DNA from: an uncultured Bacilli bacterium
Lineage (GTDB): Bacteria; Bacillota_I; Bacilli_A; RF39; UBA660
DNA length: 22,290 nucleotides
Direction: 5' to 3'
NCBI GenBank assembly: GCA_947625715.1
Contig: CANQPR010000009.1
Span: 1 to 22,290, forward strand
Positions 14,475 through 20,747 of the stretch are shown here, piece after piece. The notes under the pieces were generated by a model. The model ran no database searches. It worked only from the letters and a program-made list of their open reading frames with translations, and was not told the DNA's origin. Each line of letters begins with the position of its first letter. Within the stretch, counting starts at the first letter, position 1. The translations under genes and the position numbers were made by a program.

Positions 14475-15401
14475 ATGACTTTTTCAACCCGTTTAAAAGA
14501 AGAAATTTCAAGTCTTAATAGTTCAAGAATTGTTATTGAAAGTGAACTATCAGCAATCATTAGATACGATGCCAAAATAAGTAAAAAATCTATTAGTTTA
14601 TCATTTGAAAATGGAGCTGTTGCAAGAAAAGTCTATAAAAATTTAAAACTAGTATTTAAAGTTCCCATTCAAGTTATCATAAGAAATCAAAAACGCCTTC
14701 GAACTAAACAAATATATATCCTAGAAATCCATGAAAAAATCAAAGAAATATTACAAACATTGCACATATATAAAAATGGTCGTTACAAAGCAATAGAAAG
14801 AGAATACTTAGCAGATAAAGAACAAGTTATGGGCTTTATTAGAGGTGTTTTCCTAGCTAATGGAAGTATTAATGATCCATCAACAAGTGGATATCACCTA
14901 GAATTTGTTTATATATCTTATAAAGATGCCCAATTTTTAAACAAACTATTAAAAGAATTAAAATTTCATAGTAAAGTCTTAAAAAGAAACAATCGTTACA
15001 TGGTTTATTTAAAAAGTAGTGAAGAAATAAGTGATATAATTCGTTTTTTTGAAGCTATCAATAGCTTATTTTACTTTGAAGATATTCGCATATATAGAGA
15101 CCATAAAAACATGCTAAATCGCCTAAATAATTGTGATATTGCTAATCAAGAAAAAATAATGAAAACGGCTAATATTCAATTAGAACAAATAGCCTTTTTA
15201 AAAAAGAACAATCTCTTTTCCTTACTAGATGAAAAAACCCAATTAGTCATGAATTTAAGAGAAAAACATAAAGAAAGTTCCTTTCAAGAATTAGCCGATA
15301 TTATCACCAATAAATATGGTTATAAAATCAGTAAATCAGGAATTAATCACCATTTTATTAAAGTCAAAAAATTAATTGAAAACTATCAAAAAACTAAATA
15401 A
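14475..15401 (+). CDS. whiA: DNA-binding protein WhiA
   Basis: This 308-residue protein is of typical length for Firmicutes WhiA. The N-terminal part (about 1-200) is a LAGLIDADG homing-endonuclease-like fold without nuclease function, with the family motif GFIRGVFLANGSINDPSTSGYHLEF at about 116-140. The C-terminal part (about 215-308) is a helix-turn-helix DNA-binding domain, with NRLNNCDIANQEK near its start and NKYGYKISKSGINHHF at the end. In Bacillus it influences cell division and chromosome segregation, and in actinobacteria sporulation; it binds DNA but its targets here are unknown. In many Firmicutes it lies in a yvcJ-yvcK-whiA cluster; here those neighbours are missing. Its last 8 bp overlap the 3' end of clpP on the opposite strand. 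Confidence 0.93.
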   Translation: MTFSTRLKEEISSLNSSRIVIESELSAIIRYDAKISKKSISLSFENGAVARKVYKNLKLVFKVPIQVIIRNQKRLRTKQIYILEIHEKIKEILQTLHIYKNGRYKAIEREYLADKEQVMGFIRGVFLANGSINDPSTSGYHLEFVYISYKDAQFLNKLLKELKFHSKVLKRNNRYMVYLKSSEEISDIIRFFEAINSLFYFEDIRIYRDHKNMLNRLNNCDIANQEKIMKTANIQLEQIAFLKKNNLFSLLDEKTQLVMNLREKHKESSFQELADIITNKYGYKISKSGINHHFIKVKKLIENYQKTK

Positions 15402-15963
15402 TCATATCAATTAAACCATATTCTAAAGCTTGTTTAGAACTCATATAATTATCGCGATCGGTATCTTTTTCAATTTTTTTAAGAGGTTGTTTAGTATTTT
15501 TGGCAAGCAAATGATTTAACTTATTTTTAATTTTAATTATATGGTCTGTAGCAATTTTCATATCTGTTGCTTGTCCATTCATACCGCCTAAAGGTTGATG
15601 AATCATCACTTCGGCATTTTCTAGGGCACACCTTTTACCAGAAGTACCAGAAGCTAAAATAAAGGCAGCCATACTAGCGGCCATACCTACACATATGGTT
15701 TTAATATCACTTTTAATATAATTCATCGTATCATAAATAGCAAGCCCACTACTAATAACACCACCAGGCGAATTAATATATAAATAAATATCCTCATGAC
15801 TTTTACTATCCAAATATAAAAGCTCACTAATAACAATATTAGCGCTTACATCATTAATTTCCCCTGATAAAAAAATAATACGATCTTCTAATAATCTGGA
15901 ATATAAATCATAAACTCGTTCCCTATTATTTTCTTTTTCTAAAACTGTTGGTATTATGTTCAT
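15394..15963 (-). CDS. clpP: ATP-dependent Clp protease proteolytic subunit
   Basis: This 189-residue serine protease subunit forms the two-ring tetradecamer that degrades proteins unfolded by ClpX or ClpC. The catalytic residues are visible: Ser in GMAASMAAF, His in MIHQPLGG, and Asp in the DTDRDNYM region. The N-terminal IINDVSANIVISELLYLDS-type segment and YLYINSPGG are standard. The length is close to the usual 193-200. It is read right to left with AGGTG (15971-15975) seven bases upstream of the ATG. There is no clear CtsR or CIRCE operator in the 60 bp before it. It converges on whiA with an 8-bp overlap and diverges from the kinase gene. Confidence 0.95.
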   Translation of the reverse strand: MNIIPTVLEKENNRERVYDLYSRLLEDRIIFLSGEINDVSANIVISELLYLDSKSHEDIYLYINSPGGVISSGLAIYDTMNYIKSDIKTICVGMAASMAAFILASGTSGKRCALENAEVMIHQPLGGMNGQATDMKIATDHIIKIKNKLNHLLAKNTKQPLKKIEKDTDRDNYMSSKQALEYGLIDMII

Positions 15964-16007
15964 TTTTTTTCACCTAATATTATCTTAGTTTAATTATGGG
16001 AAAAGTA

Positions 16008-16036
16008 TTCAAAAAAAATTAAATTTATGATAAAAT
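16008..16036 (+). promoter_or_regulatory. Probable promoter of the TGS-kinase gene
   Basis: TTCAAA (16008-16013), a 17-bp spacer, then TAAAAT (16031-16036) with a TG dinucleotide upstream (TGATAAAAT). It would start transcription near 16043. This favours the ATG at 16066 over the one at 16027, which lies inside the promoter. Confidence 0.5.
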
Positions 16037-16065
16037 ACATCTTAAGAATAAGAGGGACTAATAAT

Positions 16066-17700
16066 ATGGAAGAGATAAAAGTTACATATCATGATGAAAT
16101 AAAAAAATTTGTTAAACCAGTAACATATTATGAAGTTAGTAAATCTTTTAATGTTGACCATGCTATTTCTGCCTACATAGACAATACTGCCATATCTTTA
16201 GAAGAGAAAATATCAAGTGATGTTAATGTTGAATTTTTAGATACCTCTCATATAAGTGGCTATAAAATATATCAAGCTGGATTAAAATACTTATTTTATG
16301 TAGCTGTTAAAGATTTATATCAAGATAGTGAAATTTATTTTCTTCACAGTGTCCCAAAAGGAATACTAAGTGAAATTGTTCTTGACCATGAAGTTACATC
16401 TTATGATATTCAAAGAATAAAAGGACAAATGGCTAATATGGTTTCTAATAAAGAACGATTTAAAGCCTATCATTTAAAAGCTAAAGATGCTTACAATTAT
16501 CTGATGAGTATCAAAGAAGAAGAAAAAGCTAAAATGATTCAATTCATGGAAAATGATATTATCACCATGTATCGCTTAAAAAATTATTTAAACAATTTTT
16601 ATAACATATTACCCTATGACACATCAGTAATAGACCGTTTTGAACTAGTAGACATAGGTCATAATAGAATAATTTTAGTTTGTCCAAGCATTGACTTAAA
16701 AGGAAGATTACCCGAATATGTTCACTATGAAAATATCATTACCAATTTTATGAATAGTAAAAAATGGTTAAAAAAAATGAATACCTTATATTTAGCTAAT
16801 TTAAATGAACAAGTTGCGGATAATAAGATAAAAGAATTAGTTTTGATGAATGAATTAGTTTTTCAAGAAGATATTTTAAAAGCCTGTGAACAAATATTAA
16901 AAAAACCTCAAATAAAATTCGTCCTCATCGCAGGTCCATCAAGTAGTGGTAAAACAACAACGATGAAAAGATTAAGTATTTATTTTAAAAGTAAAGGCTT
17001 TAAAACCATTGAATTATCAACAGATGATTTCTTTGTTAATAAAATTGATACCCCAAAAGATGAATTTGGTCAATATGACTTTGAATGTTTAGAAGCTGTT
17101 GATTTAGAATTATTTAATAAAACATTACTAGATTTACTTGCTTATAAAAAAGTTAGTATACCTAAATATGATTTTGTAACAGGCAAAAGAATTGAACAAA
17201 ATAGGGTTGAACAATTAGATGAAAATACCATTGTTTTAATTGAAGGATTACATTGTTTAAATGATGAATTAACTTCCTTTATTAAAAGTGAAAACAAGTT
17301 TAAAATTTATTTAAGTCCTTTTATGCCTTTAAATATTGATAGACATAATTATATTTCTACTTTAGATTTAAGATTAATTAGAAGACTTACAAGAGATAGA
17401 AGAGAAAGAGCAAGAAAAGTTGATGATACAATATATGAATGGCAAAAAGTAAGAAGTGGAGAAGAAAAAAATATTTTCCCTTACGTCTATCAAGCGGACT
17501 TAATTATCAATACAGCTTTAGCTTATGAACTAGGGGTACTAAAAGTATATGCCCTACCACTTTTATACTCCGTTGAAATAAATAGCAAATATTATGCTGA
17601 AGCAAGACGATTGATTACCGCGTTGTCACCATTTTTTACAATTAGCAGTGAATTAGTTCCAAAAGATTCAGTATTAAGAGAATTTATTGGTAATGTATAA
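16066..17700 (+). CDS. Uridine-kinase-like nucleoside kinase with N-terminal TGS domain
   Basis: The product has 544 residues from the ATG at 16066, supported by AGAGGG (16051-16056). The N-terminal part (about 1-60) looks like a TGS domain (VTYHDEIKKFVKPVTYYEVS), followed by a threonyl-tRNA-synthetase-like second region to about 230, containing YFLHSVPKG and an LDHEVTSYDIQRI stretch. The C-terminal part is a P-loop kinase of the uridine kinase/phosphoribulokinase type, with Walker A GPSSSGKTT at about 290-298, STDDFFVNK, KYDFVTGKR, a Walker B-like IVLIEGLHCLND, and RRLTRDRRERAR. Proteins of this two-part form are common in Firmicutes and are usually annotated as nucleoside kinases; substrate preference is not proven. 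It is followed by GAPDH after 21 bp and is probably co-transcribed with it. Confidence 0.85.
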   Translation: MEEIKVTYHDEIKKFVKPVTYYEVSKSFNVDHAISAYIDNTAISLEEKISSDVNVEFLDTSHISGYKIYQAGLKYLFYVAVKDLYQDSEIYFLHSVPKGILSEIVLDHEVTSYDIQRIKGQMANMVSNKERFKAYHLKAKDAYNYLMSIKEEEKAKMIQFMENDIITMYRLKNYLNNFYNILPYDTSVIDRFELVDIGHNRIILVCPSIDLKGRLPEYVHYENIITNFMNSKKWLKKMNTLYLANLNEQVADNKIKELVLMNELVFQEDILKACEQILKKPQIKFVLIAGPSSSGKTTTMKRLSIYFKSKGFKTIELSTDDFFVNKIDTPKDEFGQYDFECLEAVDLELFNKTLLDLLAYKKVSIPKYDFVTGKRIEQNRVEQLDENTIVLIEGLHCLNDELTSFIKSENKFKIYLSPFMPLNIDRHNYISTLDLRLIRRLTRDRRERARKVDDTIYEWQKVRSGEEKNIFPYVYQADLIINTALAYELGVLKVYALPLLYSVEINSKYYAEARRLITALSPFFTISSELVPKDSVLREFIGNV

Positions 17701-17721
17701 AAAGAAAAGGAGAAAAAAAAT

Positions 17722-18720
17722 ATGATAAAAGTTGCTATAAATGGATTTGGAAGAATTGGAAGACTAGCCCTAAGGCAAATGCTTGTTAAAACTGATTTTG
17801 ATGTTGTTGCGATTAACGATTTAATGGGTGTTCAAGATTTAGCTTATTTATTTAAATATGATACAACACATCGTCGTTTTCATGATGATTTAATATCTTA
17901 TGTTGATAACTACCTAGTTATCAACAATCAAAAAAAGATTCCTATTTTTAATAAAAAAGACCCAAAAGAACTACCTTGGAAAGAATTAGATGTTGATTTA
18001 GTTTTAGAATGCAGTGGTAAATTCACTACTTATGAAGATGCTTATACCCATATTATGGCTGGTGCTAAAAAGGTATTAATTTCGGCTCCTAGTAAAAGTG
18101 ATATAAAAACGATTGTTTATGGGGTTAATGATAATATTATTGATAAAACAGAACAAATTATATCCTCGGCAAGTTGTACGACCAATTGTTTAGCGCCCGT
18201 TTTAAATATTATTGATAAAAACTTTGGTGTCAAAAAGGGATTAATGAGTACAATTCATGCCTATACTAATGACCAAGCAACTTTAGATATAGCTCATAAA
18301 AAAGGTTATAACTCTAGAAGAGGTAGAGCCTGTGCTATGAACATTGTTCCAACTTCTACTGGTGCCGGTAGCGCAATTGGCAAAGTACTTCCTAATTTAG
18401 ATGGTAAATTATTAGGTGGTGCCTATAGAGTACCAGTAATGGATGGTTCCATAATTGAATTAACCTTAGAATTAAAAAATAATGTTACTAAAGAAGCCAT
18501 TAATGAAGTTTTTAAAAATAATCAAAATGAAGTATTAAAATTTACAATGGACCCAATAGTTTCTAGTGATGTAATAGGAGAAACATGTGGTGCATTAGTT
18601 GATGGACAATTAACAACTGTCTTAGATAGTGAAGGGCAATTAGTTAAATTAGTTGCATGGTATGATAACGAGATTGGTTATACTGCCCAAATGTTAAGAA
18701 CCGCCAAAATTTTATTTTAA
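17722..18720 (+). CDS. gap: Type I glyceraldehyde-3-phosphate dehydrogenase
   Basis: This 332-residue glycolytic enzyme oxidises glyceraldehyde 3-phosphate with NAD and phosphate to 1,3-bisphosphoglycerate. The NAD-binding motif INGFGRIGR is at 5-13. The catalytic Cys lies in SASCTTNCLAPV (about 150-161), and the catalytic His is in STIHAYTNDQ. The phosphate-binding block NIVPTSTGAGSAIGKVLP and the terminal WYDNEIGY are intact. AGGAG lies about 10 bases upstream of the ATG. It lies 21 bp after the kinase gene. Its stop codon directly abuts the left target-site duplication of the inserted small element, so before that insertion the gene ended against the G-tract promoter of the next surface gene. 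No terminator is obvious after it apart from structure inside the element. Confidence 0.96.
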   Translation: MIKVAINGFGRIGRLALRQMLVKTDFDVVAINDLMGVQDLAYLFKYDTTHRRFHDDLISYVDNYLVINNQKKIPIFNKKDPKELPWKELDVDLVLECSGKFTTYEDAYTHIMAGAKKVLISAPSKSDIKTIVYGVNDNIIDKTEQIISSASCTTNCLAPVLNIIDKNFGVKKGLMSTIHAYTNDQATLDIAHKKGYNSRRGRACAMNIVPTSTGAGSAIGKVLPNLDGKLLGGAYRVPVMDGSIIELTLELKNNVTKEAINEVFKNNQNEVLKFTMDPIVSSDVIGETCGALVDGQLTTVLDSEGQLVKLVAWYDNEIGYTAQMLRTAKILF

Positions 18721-18926
18721 ACTCGTTGGAGGCTGCTGAAAAAGTATACATTTTGTGTAAAATTAAAATCATGAAAAAATCAAATCCCAATTTTTGATTA
18801 AATATGGGCCAAAAGTGGGAGCAATTATTAAAAATCATGCTATTTTGAGCATCAAAGTGGGAATTAAAAAAATCAAATTTTTCATTTTTTAAAATTTTTG
18901 GACTTTTTCAGCAGCTTCACTCGTTG
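18721..18926. mobile_element. MITE-like non-autonomous element with 8-bp target-site duplication
   Basis: The element proper is 18729-18918 (190 bp). Its ends are 17-bp terminal inverted repeats, GAGGCTGCTGAAAAAGT (18729-18745) and the complement of GAAGCTGCTGAAAAAGT (18902-18918), with one mismatch. It is flanked by perfect direct repeats ACTCGTTG (18721-18728 and 18919-18926). It holds no open reading frame of note. The AT-rich interior contains an ATGCT/AGCAT hairpin near the middle. The structure is that of a miniature element mobilised in trans by a transposase not present here; the family cannot be assigned from this window. The right direct repeat contributes the TTG of the following -35 box. 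Confidence 0.85.
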
Positions 18927-18954
18927 ACGGGAGGGGGGTATTATATAATATAAT
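18924..18954 (+). promoter_or_regulatory. G-tract promoter, class B, interrupted, of the 18985 gene
   Basis: TTGAC (18924-18928) is followed by GGGAGGGGGG (18929-18938). Two overlapping TATAAT boxes then lie at 18944-18949 and 18949-18954, at spacers 14 and 19. The length is the same as at 8040-8070, but one A breaks the G run into 3+6, which should strongly reduce slippage. The first bases belong to the target-site duplication of the inserted element. Confidence 0.65.
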
Positions 18955-18980
18955 AAAAGAAGATACGGAGGTCTTCTTTT
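18955..18980 (+). promoter_or_regulatory. Leader dyad with Shine-Dalgarno in the loop, 18985 gene
   Basis: AAAAGAAGA (18955-18963) and TCTTCTTTT (18972-18980) form a perfect 9-bp stem. The loop TACGGAGG contains the ribosome site. Compared with 8071-8096, the left arm differs by one base that turns a G-U pair into A-U, so pairing is kept. Confidence 0.55.
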
Positions 18981-18984
18981 ATTT

Positions 18985-20313
18985 ATGAAATTAAATCAGT
19001 ATAAAGAAAAAAGAAATAATAAAAAAATAATCATAATAGCATTTTTAATAATAGGTTTAATTGGTGGAATAATATTAGAGAAAACATTCGCTAACTTTAA
19101 AGTGCAAAAATCATTTAAAGTGATAGAAGGTAATTTCATTTATGAAGGAAGTGGAGATATCATTTTCGCCTTTTATAATGGTGATAAGTTATTAACTAAA
19201 ATGCCAGGGAAAGATAATGTGGATAACCTAATATTTGACAAAGGCGTATGTAATAAAGGGGCCACTGTACAGTGGGATAATAAGCTTTGGGTTCCTAAAA
19301 TATTAAATTTGCAAGAAACAAAAACAACTTGCAATTTATATTTTATCAAAAATCCTAGTAAAGAATATTTTGAAAATTTACAAAAAGAAAGACCTGAGGA
19401 ATTAGAATATGATGGTACTGATGATAATAACTTAAGATTTATAGGAAGTAATCCTGATAACTATGTAAAATTTAATAATGAGAGCTGGCGAATAATTGGG
19501 ATAATGAATAACATTAAAGATGAAAATGATGATGGAGAAACTCATTTAAAATTAATTAAAGCTAGTAGTATAGGTGCTTATAGTTGGGATTCATCTTCAA
19601 ATATTGTAAATACTGGTTATGGGATAAATGAATGGGGTACTTCTGATATTCAAGTAGTCTTAAATAATAATTATTATAAAAAAGAAGCTGGGGGAATTTG
19701 TTATAGTAATTTAAATAATCAGGAAACAACATGTCCAAATTGGGAAGTTGTTGGGTTAGATGAAAGTGCAAGAGGTATGGTAAGTAAAGTAAAATGGAAT
19801 ACCGGAACCATGCCAGTAGATTTTGCCAGTAATAAAAATTTAATAACTCCAATATATATGTATGAAATGGAAAAAAGTACAAATATTAGTAAAATATGTA
19901 ACGATATAACTCATTGTAATGATGAAATAAAAAGAACAAGTAGTTGGACAGGATATGTAGGCTTAATGTACCCATCGGATTATGGTTATGCAATAAGTGG
20001 AAATGAAGAAAAAGAAGCATGTTTAAAAGAAAGTATGTATAATTGGAATAATGAAATAAATCAAATAAATTGTGCATCAAATAGTTGGTTATACAATACA
20101 AATGGAAGTACATGGACCATAACGTCTGTGCCAAATAGTACCTTTGCAAGTATTACTTTAAAAGTATATTCTAGTGGAGGAGTTGGAGATGCTTACACTT
20201 ATACCGTTGGTGAAATCTATCCAGTTATATACTTAAACTCCAATGTTAAAATTGAACCTGATGATTCAGATAATTATGGTACTAGCTCTAATCCTTATCG
20301 TTTAACGACCTAA
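18985..20313 (+). CDS. Membrane-anchored surface protein with C-type-lectin-like domain
   Basis: The product has 442 residues. It has a basic start (MKLNQYKEKRNNKK), an anchor at about 15-36, and the two-cysteine domain with IEGNFIYEGSGD, CNKGATVQW and CNLYF. The lectin-like domain is of the subgroup ending YPVIYLNSNVKI and an Asp-rich GTSSNPYRL tail, shared with the genes at 2750 and 20746. The conserved strip GYVGLMYPSDYGYA is followed by variable residues between CASNSWL and the YPVIYL block, the usual variable part of this family in the window. A 34-bp stretch (19791-19824) is identical to 21576-21609 in the next gene, while the sequence beside it differs. It is behind an interrupted G-tract promoter created or restored at the edge of the inserted element, and is followed by the small-peptide cassette. 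Confidence 0.75.
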   Translation: MKLNQYKEKRNNKKIIIIAFLIIGLIGGIILEKTFANFKVQKSFKVIEGNFIYEGSGDIIFAFYNGDKLLTKMPGKDNVDNLIFDKGVCNKGATVQWDNKLWVPKILNLQETKTTCNLYFIKNPSKEYFENLQKERPEELEYDGTDDNNLRFIGSNPDNYVKFNNESWRIIGIMNNIKDENDDGETHLKLIKASSIGAYSWDSSSNIVNTGYGINEWGTSDIQVVLNNNYYKKEAGGICYSNLNNQETTCPNWEVVGLDESARGMVSKVKWNTGTMPVDFASNKNLITPIYMYEMEKSTNISKICNDITHCNDEIKRTSSWTGYVGLMYPSDYGYAISGNEEKEACLKESMYNWNNEINQINCASNSWLYNTNGSTWTITSVPNSTFASITLKVYSSGGVGDAYTYTVGEIYPVIYLNSNVKIEPDDSDNYGTSSNPYRLTT

Positions 20314-20318
20314 ATAAT

Positions 20319-20345
20319 AAAAAATAGGCCTTATTTACAAGCCTA
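20319..20345 (-). terminator. Terminator for antisense transcription from the small-peptide cassette
   Basis: Read on the minus strand, TAGGCTT pairs with AAGGCCTA (one bulged G) around GTAAAT, and is followed by six T (the A-run 20319-20324 on the plus strand). It may also slow transcription on the plus strand after the 18985 gene, where the downstream U content is poor. It is conserved in the second cassette at 22113-22140. Confidence 0.55.
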
Positions 20346-20362
20346 AATAATAATATTAAAAT
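20334..20362 (+). promoter_or_regulatory. Promoter of the small hydrophobic peptide gene
   Basis: TTTACA (20334-20339), a 17-bp spacer, then TAAAAT (20357-20362). The second cassette keeps the arrangement as TTTACA and TAGAAT at 22129-22157. The transcript would start near 20369. Confidence 0.55.
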
Positions 20363-20446
20363 AATAAATTAAGGAGTGTTTTTGATAGTCGAGATGTCTG
20401 CCTCAAATTTATTTAAGCAAAATTAAATAGAAGCGAGGTGATACCA

Positions 20447-20545
20447 ATGAATAAAAGAGTTTTTGTTATTAAAAAACTTAAATATTTATGTATTATAATA
20501 ATTTTAATAATTATATTGATTATTGTAATTAAAAAGGACATCTAG
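20447..20545 (+). CDS. Small hydrophobic membrane peptide, toxin-like (32 aa)
   Basis: The 32-codon frame encodes a peptide with a basic N terminus (MNKRVFVIKKLKYL), a continuous Ile/Leu membrane segment at about 14-28 and a short basic tail (KKDI). The ribosome site GAGGTGAT (20435-20442) is among the strongest in the window and lies at ideal distance. The frame and the whole 5' region are repeated at 22240 after the next surface gene. Size, composition and flanking structure resemble type I toxins (small membrane peptides such as those of the Ldr/Fst/TxpA type in general form), but there is no sequence family I can name. A sense promoter, an opposing promoter inside its 3' end, an antisense terminator upstream and 5'-3' complementarity surround it. 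It could instead be a membrane partner of the surface proteins. Its reality as a gene is well supported by conservation; its function is inference. Confidence 0.7.
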   Translation: MNKRVFVIKKLKYLCIIIILIIILIIVIKKDI

Positions 20546-20555
20546 TTTCAGTCAA
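20528..20555 (-). promoter_or_regulatory. Candidate antisense RNA promoter opposing the small peptide gene
   Basis: On the minus strand TTGACT (20555-20550) and TTTAAT (20533-20528) are 16 bp apart. Transcription would start near 20521 and run across the coding region, ribosome site and leader to the minus-strand terminator at 20319-20345, giving an RNA of about 200 nt. Promoter-like sequences are common in AT-rich DNA, so this is a candidate only. Confidence 0.4.
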
Positions 20556-20574
20556 TAGACAAAAACTAAATGTC
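20537..20574 (+). repeat. Local hairpin at the 3' end of the small peptide gene
   Basis: GACATCTAGTTT (20537-20548) can pair with AAACTAAATGTC (20563-20574) at 11 of 12 positions around a 14-base loop. It covers the stop codon. There is no T-run after it, so it is not a standard terminator. It contains the -35 of the candidate antisense promoter in its loop. Confidence 0.5.
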
Positions 20575-20688
20575 TAACCCAAAATTGGCAGACATTTCGA
20601 CAAGACAATATCAAAATGCTCCTTTTTATTATATGAAGTTTCCTTCATTCGTATACATGATAACATAAAAGAAATTAATTTTCAACTA

Positions 20689-20717
20689 TTGACACGGGGA
20701 GGGGGTATTATTATAAA
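20689..20717 (+). promoter_or_regulatory. G-tract promoter, class A, interrupted, of the 20746 gene
   Basis: TTGACA (20689-20694), C, GGGGAGGGGG (20696-20705), then TATAAA (20712-20717) at 17 bp. The length equals that of the G10 promoters at 1125 and 2689, but the tract is broken 4+5 by an A. This should hold it in the optimal spacing. Confidence 0.7.
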
Positions 20718-20747
20718 ATAAATATCAAGAATAGAGTTGATATTTAT
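20718..20747 (+). promoter_or_regulatory. Dyad overlapping the start codon of the 20746 gene
   Basis: ATAAATATCAA (20718-20728) and TTGATATTTAT (20737-20747) form a perfect 11-bp dyad with an eight-base centre GAATAGAG. Compared with 1152-1185 both arms have changed together and pairing is preserved. The right arm reaches into the ATG. Confidence 0.55.

Larger units (their letters stand above)
20388..20601 (+). repeat. Long-range inverted repeat flanking the small peptide gene
   Basis: GTCGAGATGTCTGCC (20388-20402) is complementary to GGCAGACATTTCGAC (20587-20601) at 14 of 15 positions, with the mismatch being a possible G-U. The arms lie in the predicted 5' leader and 3' untranslated part of the peptide mRNA, so the two ends of the transcript could pair. 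The left arm is kept in the second cassette at 22182-22195 (TCGAGATGTCTGCC). Confidence 0.65.

Noticed and set aside
16027..16065. Upstream ATG as start of the TGS-kinase gene
   Set aside because: It falls within the likely -10 region, and AGAGGG is placed for the ATG at 16066.
20388..20601. The inverted repeat around the small peptide gene as ends of a transposon
   Set aside because: There are no flanking direct repeats. The copy near 22113 is conserved well beyond the arm, and the arms sit inside the predicted transcript.
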